Shown piece by piece: positions 1-31,820 of a stretch of 64,000 nt of DNA (its first letter is position 1; every line of letters begins with the position of its first letter). This DNA is from Thunnus maccoyii (taxonomy: Eukaryota > Chordata > Actinopteri > Scombriformes > Scombridae). The position numbers were made by a program, and so were the translations under genes. Below the pieces are notes generated by a model. It had not been told where the DNA came from. It did no database searches and was given only the letters and a program-made list of their open reading frames with translations. Location: NCBI RefSeq assembly GCF_910596095.1, contig NC_056544.1, positions 15,485,155-15,549,154 on the forward strand, written 5' to 3'.

Positions 1-19511
<19,511 letters not shown>

Positions 19512-20701
19512 CTACACAGACACACGTCTGGCACCTGCACAGGTAGATGATGAGAAGGATTTAATACAGGACAGGCCTGACAGATGTTTTTGTTTTGCAC
19601 TGTATATGAAGCACCTTATCATTACATCTTTATGCCATATATAGAATAAGGCTGAATATCTATATTATATCAAATTAACAGTGATAATTTCAGTTATGAA
19701 TGGCTTGTTGTTGCTAAATATTTAAAACAGGGCCTTGAGGGGCTCAAACAGCTGACCCATTCTCCATTTTCAGGCCCAATAATTACAGTCAGTTTGGCTT
19801 CAGGCAAAGACTCGCAGCTCCTGAATCACGCTGAGTAAATGATGGACCATCTCTTGGCAGGAAGATCATCAGCATTCCTGTTATTATACAGTAAAATGGC
19901 TGCTTACTCTTTGCTGAGGCCTTGTGATAAACTGCATCTCCTCACTGCTTCACACCAAAACAAAAAAACACATTCCTGCTTATGGGCTACTTCAATTTTT
20001 TGCTGTGCTGTTGTTGTTGCTGCTTTTTTAGAATAATTTGCTGGTTTTGTTGGCATCTGTTTAGTTGTCTTCTATCTTTTTTCTGTGTTAACGATCATGC
20101 ATGATGATTTTATAACGGTATGTTTGCTTCAGCACTGCGCAGCGCACATAACATCCATCTTCCCAACCTCAGCCGATGAAAAATACAATTCCTCTTGGAC
20201 ATCTTTATTAAAACTTATTCTCTACCCAGAATAAATGAGGCAAGGACACAAATCTGACATGACATCTGCGGTAAAGACTGTTAATATTTATATCCTAAGC
20301 CATGTAAATATTGTCTCCTCCATCTTCCTTTGCCTGCCGCACCTCAAAAACAGGCCGCGTAAACATGTACGGCACAGAAATCAAATCACCAAACACTGCG
20401 TCAGAAAGGAGGTCAGCACACATCATAAAAGCTTTAATTGCATTTAGGGCTTTTATCTAATTGATCTGGGGGACCGGGGGTGTAAATTTCTCGAAAGATG
20501 GATGGACAATTATTGACAGCAGAGACATCAAACATTAAAAGCCCCTGACGCATCGTCCGTATTTACCTGTCTAACATGTACAAAAGGCCTGAAAATCACA
20601 AACACAGACACAGACTGTCCTCCTCGAGGCGTGACACCCTTTGGCACCGATGCTGTGCCGTGAAAAACATCTCATCACGGAGCGGAGGAGCCGTATCTTA
20701 C

Positions 20702-21240
20702 CTCAGCAGCTCAGACGCGACGACCGCAGAGGGTGAATCCTCTGCCCATTCACAACAGCGCCAGGATCCTCTCCGGTGCCTCCTTCTCGATTCTCCTCAG
20801 CAGCCTGTATGTTTTTTTGCCTTTCTCTGTCTTTGGTCAGCCTACAACATCCCCTCTTTGGGCGCATCCATACATGGAGAATCCGCCGGGGGAAGTCGAG
20901 AGGTGAGTCTGCCTGCGCTGGAGCGTTGAAACGCAGCGGTGCGTCAATGAGAGGAGAGTGGGAGACAGCAGGAGGGAGGAGCACCGGGAAAGATGTATAA
21001 ACAGGAGGATGGGTGCGGGATGCTCCAGCGGCCCGCCGTCAGTCCGTCCGCCCGCCAGTCGGTCAGTCTGAAAATAGGGGAAATGGCGGTGCTGCTGTGC
21101 CAGGGATGCTGGGAGGCGGTGATGACATCAGCATCAGCATCATCAGCAGCGGCAGGCAGCCATGAGGCAGAGCGATGCAGTACAGAGAGGCACAGCACAG
21201 AGGAGGAGGAGGGGGGGGGGGGGGGGAGCAACAGGGGTAT
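20702..21240 (-). promoter_or_regulatory. kif1a: Putative kif1a promoter and non-coding first exon
   Basis: This is a GC- and CpG-rich block upstream of the first coding exon. On the minus strand a strong donor (CTGCTGAG/GTAAGA) ends a candidate 5' untranslated exon at 20702. The transcription start would lie somewhere between about 20880 and 21150. The block contains GGAGGA purine tracts and a G16 run at 21211-21226. No TATA box in minus orientation is convincing, which fits a CpG-type promoter. Inferred from position and composition only. Confidence 0.5.
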
Positions 21241-21244
21241 GTAA

Positions 21245-24170
21245 TAGGCCTCAGACAGACAAATCATGGGTGATAATAACAGACTAGAGTAAGACATAAA
21301 GAGACCAGAAATGTGAGAGTCAGGAACCTGAGAGACAGTTGTGTTATTATTTCTTTCTTTATGAATTATGCTTAAATTGTGACTCTTGCTTTGTCAACAT
21401 TACACTCAAGAAATGGCCATGCAATAAAGCAAATATGAATTTGAAAATTAAAAAGAGAAAGAGAGAGACCCATCACACCATAGTCACATGTTGATTGTTG
21501 GTTACATTAACTAATCTGCTTTTCTTAAGGGACAAACTCAAGATATATACAACTCACTTCTTTACAGCTAACTGAGTCTTTTGACTGTAGTTATGGAGGT
21601 CCATGATTTCCAATAATTTCTGGTGAAGTGTCCTGTAAAGAACTGTGTACAAATGTTGGGAAGACAGGAATCTCCCTAAAAGAAAAGCTTTACATAAACC
21701 CAAATAATTACTCACTCATTGTTCGTTTCATTAATGGTGACTCTGACTGTGGACAAATTTCACAATTTTGCATGTTCACCTGACTGCACATGGACTAACA
21801 GGCTCTAGGTTAAACCAGCATATATAACTGGAAGTGTACTGACTGAGCACTCAAGTACCAAATTACATACAGTAGGTGTCTCCAGGAAATGTCTTGGAAA
21901 TTATAAGGAAGAGTTTCGTAAATTACAGATGTGTAAAGTGAGGCGGTATCCTGATGTGTGACTGTAGAGAGAAAAACAACTGACACAGTTAAAGTTAAAT
22001 CACACAATCATGATTCCAGTTAGTTCATTATTTTCTACTATTAAAAACATTAAGGTTTGGTGGTTTCATCACTCTGCTGCTCCGATTTACTGTTCAGTCT
22101 CCCTTTATCAAAATGTGCTTCACTGTGCAGAATCATATATGTTCAGAGTTTGACACTTGATGGCTGGTACATTTAATGTGATAAGGATTGGATATCATTT
22201 TAAGAATTTTGAACACCTAAATTATTTTTTTCTATTTAAAAAAAACACATCAAACACAAATTATTTCAAGCGAGAGTATTTTTACACATCTTAAAACATG
22301 TCTGGAGGAGATCTTAAAATAAAAATCCACTACAAACTAAAAAAAAAATGTGGATGCTTATTTAAGAATTTGTTTTCCTTTTGAGAATTATAATCATAAC
22401 CCAACATCTTAATCCTCCAAATAGAGCAACCATGTCTAAAGCATCTATAGTGACCACATGGGGAAACATTACTAGTGGTTAAACAGTTACTAATTAGTAT
22501 GAGGAACTTTAGAGAATGAACTGCCATGATTGGAGTAAAAAATTTCTCTCCAAACTTGGTTACTATATAATAGATCATGGCCCAATCAGCCTTTTCCAAA
22601 ACAGACTTTTTGACTTGTCATAGTGGCAAAAACACAGGTGTTATTAATAAAATATTAACGATGTTAACCATGAAAGTCATAACAGGGTGGCAGTGAGCCA
22701 GCATGCTAAATGCTGTTCAGCCATAATTAATTTTTATTTATTTTATTTGCACCAGTGTTTTTATTATTGTGACAAAATGTCTTCAGTGAAAAAGAACCTC
22801 AACCACTTTCATCTTAATTTCTATTTCAGAATTTCACATATAAAATGTTCAATTTTGTATGAAATATGTCTGATATATTAGATACTCAAATTTTCTTTCA
22901 AAAAATATATATAATTCTGTCATTTAAACTAGGATAAGATTGAGTGAACCTGGCCTATATCTATTTTTTCTGGTTTAAATGTCCATATGGCACCACAGTT
23001 GTTTGTTTTATGACTCCCCCTGAGGAGGAGCTTGTATGTACATCCGTCTCTCTCTCTTTTCCCTCCCCAGCTCCTCCTCCTGCTCTGTTTGGGCAGATTT
23101 GGAGTGTTCTGTCCAGTGCAAAGGCCAGTGAGAAGGTAAAACCAAGTCTCATTTATTTACCAGAGGTGTAATTATTTACCAAGTCAGACCAAGGCACCCT
23201 CTTCTGATCCTGATCTGATGACACAACAGTTTTTAAAGAAGCCAAAAGTATGAAATTCTCCACAATTACTAACAACAAGCAAAGAATAAACCTGACTTTT
23301 TCAGATTGAAAGGGAGGAAAAGCTTTTGTTTTCTAATCAGATTGTAAGAACATTAAAAATATCTGTAACATCACAGTAAAAATTTTGTGTAAATATTGAC
23401 TGGAATTTGGAGTTTGGAGTTATTTTATGTTTGGTGCCATTATGACTCCTTTCAATCTTTAACATTTGTAAAAACACAGTTGCAATGATTTCTTCTACTT
23501 AATAACTTACATTCAAAAGGACAACTGGCTGACATTGATATTTATGATGTTGTGGTTGCAAAATACTTGGACGAAAACTGTCGTGTAAGGTCCATTTGAC
23601 CCTGAACATAAAATGTAAGGAAACATCAAACTTTTGCATATTTCTTTTTACAGTAATCATAACACAATTATGCTCAGAACTCATTACTGACGGCAACTAA
23701 ACTTGTGAATGCTTCCCTCTTACCAGAATGTTTTGTTTTGGGAATTACAAGCCACTACGATTCTTACATAACTGTTATCATGGCCTCTCTCCCTCTTGGC
23801 ATGGACACACTTGGCACTAAAATGAACCTGGAGTGATCCGGTCACAGCAGAACAGCTGAAAATACAGACGTGAATGATGTGAAGCGCCCAAAACTGAACT
23901 GAACTGGGACACATTTAGATTTCATTCACAGGGTGTCAGAGAAGGACCACATAGCCTGAGTTCAGGATCATATTGTCAACTTTGTAGTGTTCTTTTATTA
24001 TTGTAACAAATAAAAAACATTTGTATGGGAGCATGTGTCACTGTTGCTAGACCTTTGGGAGGGTAGTTACAGTTCTTTGAACTCTGGTGACTTTGTCAAT
24101 AACACCAAAACAATGAAAGAGCTCATGTCAAACAACATGAACAAGATTTTGAGTTCCTATATATGTATAT
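21245..24170. other. Intergenic, no gene recognised
   Basis: AT-rich DNA between the kif1a 5' region and the Tc1-like element. Open frames are short and unlike known proteins. Pyrimidine- and purine-rich patches occur (for example about 23045-23080). I see no RNA gene or clear repeat. Confidence 0.6.
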
Positions 24171-24175
24171 GTATA

Positions 24176-25416
24176 CAGTTGAGCTCATAAGTTTACATAT
24201 CCTGGCAGAATTTGTAAGATGTGTACCATTCTTTAAAGAAAACATGAGTGATCAGGCAAAACACGCCTTTTATTTTTAATGGGATTCAAATTAAATTATA
24301 AGGCATCACAGAATAGCACAATCATTAAACAAAACATAGCAATAAAGAAAATAATGAAATGGTTCCCATTCAAAAGTTCTTAATACTGTGTATTGCCCCC
24401 TTTAGCATCAATGATGGCTTGCAATCTTTTGTGATATTTGTGGATGAGACCCTTTATTTTCTCAGTTGGTAAAGCTGCCCATTCTTCTTGGCAAAAAGCC
24501 TCCAGGTCCCGTAAATTCTTGGGCTGTTTTATATGAACTGCATGTTTGAGATCTCCCCAAAGTGGCTCAATGATATTGAGGTCAGGAGACTGTGATGGCC
24601 ACTCCAGAACCTTCACTTTTTTTTGATATAGCCACTGAAGGATCGACTTGGCCTTGTGTTTTGGATCATTGTCATGTTGGAAAGTCCAAGTGCGTCCCAT
24701 GCGCAGCTCCCAGGCTGATGAATGCAAATTGTGCTCCAATATGTTGTGATAACATGCTGCATTCATCTTGTCATCAATTTTGGCTAAATTCCCTGTGCTG
24801 CTGTAGCTCACACACCCCTAAAACATCAGAGATCTACCTTCATGCTTCACAGTAGGGACAGAGTACTTTTCGTCATAAGTCCTTGTTGACTCCTCCCCAA
24901 ACATAACATTTATGGTTGTGACCATAAAGTTCAATTTTGGTCTCATCACCCCAAATGACTTTGTTCCAGACGTTTTGTGGTTTGTCTAGGTGCTGTTTGG
25001 CATATTGTATTTGTATTTGGCATATTTTTTCTGGCAACTCGACCTTGCAGCCCATTTTTGTTCAAGTACCTCCTTATTGTGCATCTTGAAACAGACACAC
25101 CATGTTTTTGCAGAGAAGCCTGTATTTCAGCTGAAATTGGTCTACCTAACCATGGCTTGGTATCAACAGAACCCCTACTTTTCCACTTCGTTATGAGAGT
25201 TTGAACACTACTGACTGGCACTTTTAAAACCTTTTTATATCCTTTTCCTGATTTATAAAGTTCAACTACCTTTTCTCGCAGGTCCTTTGACAGTTCTTTT
25301 GCTTTCCCCATGACTCAGTATCCAACAAATAATAATAATATTGTAATAATATATAATATAATATATAATATTTCATAAATTCTGCCAGGGTATGTAAACT
25401 TAAGAGCACAACTCTG
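24176..25416 (-). mobile_element. Tc1/mariner-type DNA transposon, inactivated
   Basis: A complete but dead 1,241-bp element. Its inverted ends match over about 40 bp: left CAGTTGAGCTCATAAGTTTA, right (complement) CAGAGTTGTGCTCTTAAGTT, both continuing into CATA(T/C)CCTGGCAGAATTT. Each end is flanked by TA (24174-24175 and 25417-25418), the expected Tc1 target duplication. Inside, a minus-strand Tc1-type transposase is recognisable but broken. The ends are short compared with the long inverted repeats of many fish Tc1 elements. Confidence 0.95.
24380..25311 (-). pseudogene. Broken Tc1-like transposase
   Basis: Cut-and-paste transposase remains spread over three frames. The first part (25311 down to about 25055) starts MGKAKELSKDLREKVVELYK, with paired helix-turn-helix features. 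The second (about 25055-24873) has WGDET and YGHNHKCYVWGG. The third (about 24880-24380) has QHDNDPKH, SQSPDLNIIEPLWGDLK and ends GGNTQY. The D, D and E catalytic positions (GDE, DNDP, IIEPLW; DD34E type) are still readable. Two frame changes (near 25055 and 24880) and an in-frame TAG (complement of 24818-24820) prevent a full protein. Family certain, activity excluded as sequenced. Confidence 0.93.
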
Positions 25417-25653
25417 TATACATATATAACAACCACTGTAATTCTCTATTTTAATTGTGAATACATGTGGATTTTTGTTCTGTTTTGTCTAAATTCACAC
25501 TTTCCTCACGTATAAAATCAAACTTGTGACTTGTTTGATATTCAGTATGGAAAAAAGGAAAAAGGACGCTATTATAATTTTAACAGAACAAACTCTGATT
25601 TAACCTTTTTTAATGTACTGTATTGCATGGTTTTGCACACTACACAATAAAAC

Positions 25654-25738
25654 GTGTGTGTGTATTGATGTGTTGATATGTGCGCACGTGTCTGCATGTG
25701 TGTATGGATGTGTGTGTGTGTGTGTTGTGTGTGAGGCT
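25654..25738. repeat. Imperfect (TG)n tract
   Basis: TG-rich low-complexity sequence with interruptions. Visible directly. The open frames across it are composition artefacts. Confidence 0.85.
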
Positions 25739-26294
25739 GTATATTTGCCTGTCCCCCTTCCTCCTCTGAGAGAGCAGATTGGCTCTCTGAGAGGAGACTC
25801 CTCTCTACAAACGCAATGCTGATGTGACTGCAGGGACACACAAAATCAACAAACCACTTGCCAGCTAACCTGAACCGGTTCTAAGCTGCCTGGTGCACGT
25901 CCTCAGTTTTCAACAAGAGTTCAACAGTCAAATGTTATGGATCAAAGCCAGAAATGATTCACAAAAACAGTCCCAGTGTATCCAAAATATAACAAAATTA
26001 ACATGCACTTATGAGTCTTTGCAAGACAACATCTATTAAATTCAAATATTGGACCGAAAAAGATTAAGCACGTTTGTGTGTGACTTCGGGATTTGTTGTT
26101 AAGACAATGTTCTGGCTACATACTGTCTGGTATTTGTATGATTTGTATTGTTTGTGTAGGAGTGTCACATATAGTTTCATCCAACTGGGGAAAAAGGCCT
26201 TAAGAAACACACTCTGAGGGACAATTTGAGAACTTTCTAGCTTTGAAAAGTCTTAAAATATTAATGCTATTTGCAGGAGGTAACAAAAAATATA

Positions 26295-26830
26295 GAATAT
26301 AATTAAAGCTGCAAGCAGCGATGAACGGGCCCTCGCAATCGAAGGTCTTCTGTCACGAGCATGTAGATGTCTTCAGGCCCGGGCTGTTTTCAGACAATGC
26401 AAGAAGGAGATAAACATCACTTCCTTTGTCCACTGTTTTGCCTGCTGCTGGGGCTGCTTCGCTGAAATTTCGTAGGGGGCGCTATTCAGTCAGTTTGCAT
26501 CACTGATGGAATATTGTCATGTAGATGTGTTCAGGCCGGGAGCCTTATCAAACATTTAAAGTTTGGTGTAGACTGGAGCATGTACAATAAAGTTATAGCA
26601 ACTTAATCTGTCATGGTGAAACATCAAATCTCAATGGTGCGAGGATGAGAATTTTCTGCAGGGTGAGACATGTCTGTCTTGCTCACACCTGTGTCATCAA
26701 AATTATGCAAGTTTTGGGCCCATTCACTTGAATTTCAATTAGAAACAAAACTCTTGATGAGTTTGTGTGTAAAACAAACTAATTACCTAATTTCATTAGG
26801 GTGAAGGCCCTAATAAAACTCAATATAAAG
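26295..26830. repeat. Teleost dispersed repeat upstream of agxt
   Basis: It begins 'aattaaagctgcaagcagcg' followed by 'atgaacgggccctcgca', and later has 'gtagggggcgctattcagtc'. These are hallmark phrases of a very common dispersed repeat in fish genomes. It has no intact ORF and ends about 200 bp before the agxt start codon, so it borders or overlaps the promoter. The transposon class is not known to me. Confidence 0.7.
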
Positions 26831-26919
26831 AACACATTAACTTTGCCTTTACTACAGTAAGGTGATATTACACCGTGCCCCAACCCTTTAGTCAAGTGAC
26901 GCACACCGACCGTGGCCAA

Positions 26920-26941
26920 CAGGTCAAAGACCTGTTTGTTT
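26920..26941 (+). promoter_or_regulatory. agxt: HNF4/FOXA-like composite site in agxt promoter
   Basis: AGGTCAAAGACCT (26921-26933) resembles an HNF4 direct-repeat site and is also an inverted repeat (CAGGTC-AAA-GACCTG, 26920-26934). TGTTTGTTT (26933-26941) fits the forkhead/FOXA consensus. The pair lies about 100 bp before the agxt ATG. agxt is a liver gene in vertebrates, so such sites make sense, but binding is inferred from motifs only. Confidence 0.4.
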
Positions 26942-27037
26942 TAAATCTTCACCCAAAACTCCCACTCAGGCTCAGTCTCAGTCTGTCGGTTAGTGATCTG
27001 TCTCGGTGCAGGCTTCCCAGGAACCAGGACACCAGCC

Positions 27038-30000
27038 ATGATGCAGCGGGCTTTGTTCAGCCGGAGCGCGCTGTTCGCTCAGCAGGCAGCAGCGGCCCTC
27101 GAGAGTCCCCTGGCCGCCAGGAGCGCGCCCCAACTACAGCGACTGGACCGCTCCATGTCCTCCGTCACCATCCCGCCGCCGGCATGCATGCTCCGGCCGC
27201 TAGAAGCGCCTTACCGATACCTGTTCGGACCGGGACCCTCAAACGTTCCTCCACGTATCTTAGCTGCAGGGTCCAAGCCGATAATTGGTCACCTGCACCC
27301 AGAAATGTATGAGGTAAATGTTTAGTTTGAGACTCAGACTGAGTGAGTTATATTCAAATTACTTTAAGGTGGAAACAACTTTTACTCAAGTAACAACTGC
27401 ACTTGAGTTAAAGTTTGGAGGTGCAAACTTTGGTAGGTCAAAAACTTGGGATATAAAATCATTACTTTTATAGATTATATTATTATAAATATTGTATTTT
27501 TTCAATTTCCGGTATAATTGCTTGTGCTTGAGTGAAGGGTTTGAATACTCTTGGTTCTATCAGACTTTATCAACTGAAAGGGTTGCTGTGCTACACTAAT
27601 TATTCATGCTAACCCCTTCATTTGCTACTTTTTAATATTTAATTTTAAATAGGCCTAGAGCTAATAGATATTTATGGTATGGATATAAAAAAAATAAAAT
27701 GTTTTTTTAGAGTTTTTGCCGACAAATAAGTCAAAATCGTTGTTGTCACTTGTGTTTCTTAGATCATGAATGACATCAAGCGAGGGATCCAGTACGCTTT
27801 TCAGACAGAGAACAACATGACTATATCAATGAGTGGCTCTGGGCACGCGGCCATGGAGTGTGCCGTATTCAACACGGTGGAGCCCGGAGAGAGCGTGCTC
27901 GTCGCCATCAACGGAATATGGGGGGAGCGCGTCGCAGAAATTGCAGAAAGAATGGGTACGTCTTTACGCACGGTTTTACGCACGCACCCAGTGGATCTCC
28001 AAAGAGAATAAAATGACTATACTGATACAATATCTACGTATCTATTCATCTTTTAATTCATCCATCAATGTATTCGTTCATTTCTTTAAGTATTAAATCA
28101 TGAATGGGTTTTTTTCTTTAGGTGCCAATGTACATAGAATGGTAAAAACACCTGGAGGATATTTCAGCAATAAGGAAATTGAACAGGTAGGCACAATGTT
28201 TCTGTACCAGCTCATAACTTCCTAAAGCTACTAAAATAAAAAAGTCAGCTCTAACTACTGTTGAACTATTAGGCCAATATATGACTGAAAAACTACTTAA
28301 TATCAAGATCCTGACATCAATGTAATTAAACTCCTTCTTCTTACTCCTGTTTTTAGGCTGTAGCAAAACACAAGCCTGTCTTGTTTTTCCTCACACATGG
28401 AGAGTCCTCCGCCGGCCTCTGTCACCCAATCGATGGCATTGGAGACATCTGCAGAAAGTGAGTCTCCTACTGTATCTGCCTCAGAGCACACAAGACTTAT
28501 TGCTACATGTAGTTACACAGCACAGTGTCACATTATTTCACACTATGTCTCATATCCCTCCAGACACAACTGCCTCTTCCTGGTCGACACAGTTGCATCA
28601 CTCGGGGCAGCACCAATTTTTATGGACAAGCAAAGTAAGGCATTGATGAAAGATTAAATGGATTTGTCTGCCACTGTTTGCTTCTGTGTAATATAACCGG
28701 CCTCTTATTTTTTGCCACCAGATATTGACATCCTGTACACTGGCTCTCAGAAGGCTCTGAATGCTCCTCCTGGCACAGCACCCATCTCTTTTAATGACAG
28801 AGCATGGTAAGGAAGGACTGTGTGTGTGTTTCTGCATGCACATTTCCATAAATGGAGAACAAAAGATAAAAAAAACAATCTCTTTGTCTCTCTGTTACCC
28901 CCACACAGCCACAAGATGTTTAACAGGAAAACAAAACCAGTATCCTACCTCTTTGATATGACACATTTGTCCAACTACTGGGGTTGTGATGGCAAAACAG
29001 CCAGAGCGTAAGTTCACTATCTGATCTCATTCATGCAAGTGTGTATCATTATTCCCTTTGTAACCACCAAAACCATCATTTAACTGAGACTGTGACTCTG
29101 TTTTACTCCTCTGTGCTGTAAAGGTTCATAATTCAACAGCAAAAGGTTTTGGTACACTTGGTATAAAACTGTATTTAATCAAGTGTGGTTTGGTTTTTAG
29201 ATACCACCACACTGGCCCAGTGTCTGGATTCTTCGCCTTGAGAGAGAGTCTGGCAATTCTTGCTGAGAAGGTAAAGGGACAGTTCACCACTGTTTGTAGT
29301 TACTTTACTGAAAGAAAAATCAGATTTTCTGGAATTTAAATCTTTATTCAGTTTGTCTTTAAAATTAATTCCATTTGAAATCCTTTGCTAAAGCTTTCTT
29401 TATGCCAGTACCTTATTGACACAATTGACATTTTGCAGCAGGGAGTTTGGCACTTTTAACAACCTGACACATTTATTTGATAAATTATGAACTGCACACT
29501 CACCACCCACTGCTGTTTGAGCAGATTACGTTTTTTTACATGTCCTACAGGAAGTGGTCTCTCTCTATTACTACTACCTAATGCCTTTATTCTGTAATGA
29601 GGTCAATTATACAAGGCAGGTCTGCTTTGACTTCTTTGTCTTGTGATATTTAGACTACAATTAATATGATTACAATCATCAAAATAGGTATTATTGTGCA
29701 AAATGTTTATCTTCTGATTTTTGCCTTAAATGAAGCCAATCACTCATATCAACATATCTCAAAAAGGAGGATAACAAGTTGCCGTTCTTTCCTCTTTTAC
29801 CTCTTGTGAGTTGGCATTACTGTGTTGGCAGTTGTGAGTAGACAGGAACAGTCCTCCCCTCTTGAGTTTTTAACTAATTATTTTAGCTCAACATCAATCT
29901 TTGTCTCCCTCTAGGGGCTGGAGGAGTCCTGGAGGAAACACAAGGAGGTGGCAGCCTATCTTTACAGAGGACTGGAAGACTTGGGTCTAAAGCTCTTCGT

Positions 30001-30946
30001 CCCTGAGAGGGTGAGGAAGACAAACAAGAAAGCAATATGCTGTGTGACTGGAGTATTCAGGACATCAAGGATAAACAACACAGAACAAGAATATATATAA
30101 AAATAATTACTATTAGTTTGTAGCCCTGTATATCGTATATATCTAAGATTATAATGGGAGCATTCCTTACTGGTGTTGCCTTGTGTTGATCATAGACTGT
30201 TTTTCTGTAATGTTCTGCAGGATTTGAGGCTTCCCTCAGTTACCACCATTGCCATTCCTGACGGCTACGACTGGAGGGAGATGTTGGCCTACATCATGAA
30301 ACACCACCAGATGGAGATGACTGGAGGCCTCGGCCCGTCTCTGGGCATGGTGAGTTAATGCGTGTATTTCAACACTGTACAGTGAACAAATGTATGCCTT
30401 TAACATTGGGGTCATAGTCATCAGCTGATCTTTGTGGTGAGTGACGGCGAGGGGGAGCAATCATTTATCTTTTCCCCTTTTTGAAATTCAGTTTCCCTTT
30501 TCCCTCAAATAAACACTTTACAAAGGGAAATACTCCTTTCTAAAATATATTGTGTTTCCATGAGGAACTGCAACAATTCACACATGGCCTTAAATTTAAC
30601 CAATCTAACAAATATAGATATAATGTTCAGATTTATAGTTTAGAGCTCATTTCCTGGTACCTGAGATTGAGTTTCACACCAAATTAATCCAGACCAAATC
30701 AAATTAAATAGTTACTACAAGAGCAATGTCATCAATTTGGTGTTTTTACAGCTTTCTGAATCATCCTGCTGAGTCACTGCAGACCCAGTTTCACACACTA
30801 CTCTGATATACTGCACTTTCTATCACTCTTTTCATTAGGTGATGCGGATCGGATTGATGGGATACAACTGCGAGAAGACTAATGCTGACATGGCACTACA
30901 TGCCCTGGCAGACGCTCTCAAGAACTGCAAAAAGAGCAAGGCTTAA
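27038..30946 (+). CDS. agxt: agxt, serine-pyruvate/alanine-glyoxylate aminotransferase
   Basis: PLP-dependent class V aminotransferase converting glyoxylate plus alanine to glycine plus pyruvate (also serine plus pyruvate); in vertebrates it detoxifies glyoxylate in liver. Eleven exons: 27038-27313, 27763-27955, 28122-28186, 28357-28457, 28564-28634, 28722-28806, 28909-29007, 29201-29270, 29915-30010, 30221-30349, 30839-30946. All phases agree, giving 430 residues against 392 in human AGXT. The extra length is an N-terminal leader ([20 protein letters not shown]) rich in Arg, Ala and Ser and free of acids until residue 22, typical of mitochondrial import. The core shows [48 protein letters not shown] and [12 protein letters not shown] (PLP lysine Lys246). 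It ends KNCKKSKA, not a canonical peroxisomal signal. The start at 27038 (or 27041) is the first ATG in frame. Confidence 0.97.
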
Positions 30947-31189
30947 GAGACCAGATTCCCAGACCACTGATCATTCATTAGGGAATAAAAAATAAACAGT
31001 CAATGTCCCCAAGCGCAGGACATTTAGAGCAGTGCCTACATTTCAAGAATTTAGATGATATATCTGTGCTTTTGTCTGCAGATTTTGTAAAACACAGACC
31101 ATGTGTTATTCCTTATATAAATAGGCTAGCTTTAAAATAAATAAGCAGATATTGTCATATGGTCCATTCTGAGTGCACTGAAAGATGTC

Positions 31190-31195
31190 AATAAA
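31190..31195 (+). terminator. agxt: agxt polyadenylation signal
   Basis: AATAAA about 245 nt after the agxt stop, followed by a GT-rich stretch (gtgtgcattat, then ttgtctgcctcgttgtgttg). Other AATAAA copies lie nearer the stop (about 30980 and 31134). Confidence 0.7.
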
Positions 31196-31410
31196 GTGTG
31201 CATTATTTTATCAAACACTTTGTCTGCCTCGTTGTGTTGTAACAGTACTAAATTGTTTCAGAAATAGCATGAAAAGTTTATCAATATTAGCCACAGTCAC
31301 GTTAATTCACGGTTATTTTACATAGCTTTACAATCTAAACTACATTTCCCAGCATTCCCTATTGTGTCGGGCCGTCTATAAAAGTACGTCACACTAAATT
31401 GCCCTGTGAT

Positions 31411-31579
31411 CATTTTGTTTTCTAGGATGGCGAAGTCATCACCCATCCTACCCTGCCTCTGATTGGCTTACCCTGATATTCTTACCCTAACTCTAACCAA
31501 TCTCACTCCTCATGTCTAGTAATAGCCAATCAGAGGCAGAGTAGGGCGGGTCATGACTTCGCCATCCTAGAATAAAACA
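31411..31579. mobile_element. Short foldback element (MITE-like)
   Basis: Two arms of about 55 bp are near-perfect reverse complements: the left has TTCTAGGATGGCGAAGTCAT and GCCTCTGATTGGCT (31414-31469), the right has AGCCAATCAGAGGC and ATGACTTCGCCATCCTAGAA (31524-31579). They are separated by a loop of about 54 bp. It has no ORF. This structure fits a non-autonomous inverted-repeat element; a clear target duplication is not visible. It lies between agxt and thap4. Confidence 0.75.
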
Positions 31580-31820
31580 GTCAAGCCAGAAAGCCCCGCA
31601 GTTACAGACGCAGCAGCTCCATGCAGATCCATCGCCGTAGAAATATGCGTGCATTTTGAAATGCAGCGACATAAAATTGTATTTTAACGTTACTAATTCA
31701 TTACGTTACTATTTGTCGCTGAAGTTATATCTAATGAGACGTCAGCTACTTTGAGTTTTAATGTTAACGTTTTGGTAACTCTACACAGTGGTTAAGTTTA
31801 TGTTTTTAAGCTAACGTTAG

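Noticed and set aside
20576-21297. Several 80-117-aa frames on both strands
   Set aside because: They overlap each other in the CpG-rich kif1a promoter region. GC-rich DNA has few stops, and no protein similarity is visible.
25572-25841. His/Thr-rich frames (HTHTH repeats)
   Set aside because: Translation of a TG/CA simple repeat, not a gene.
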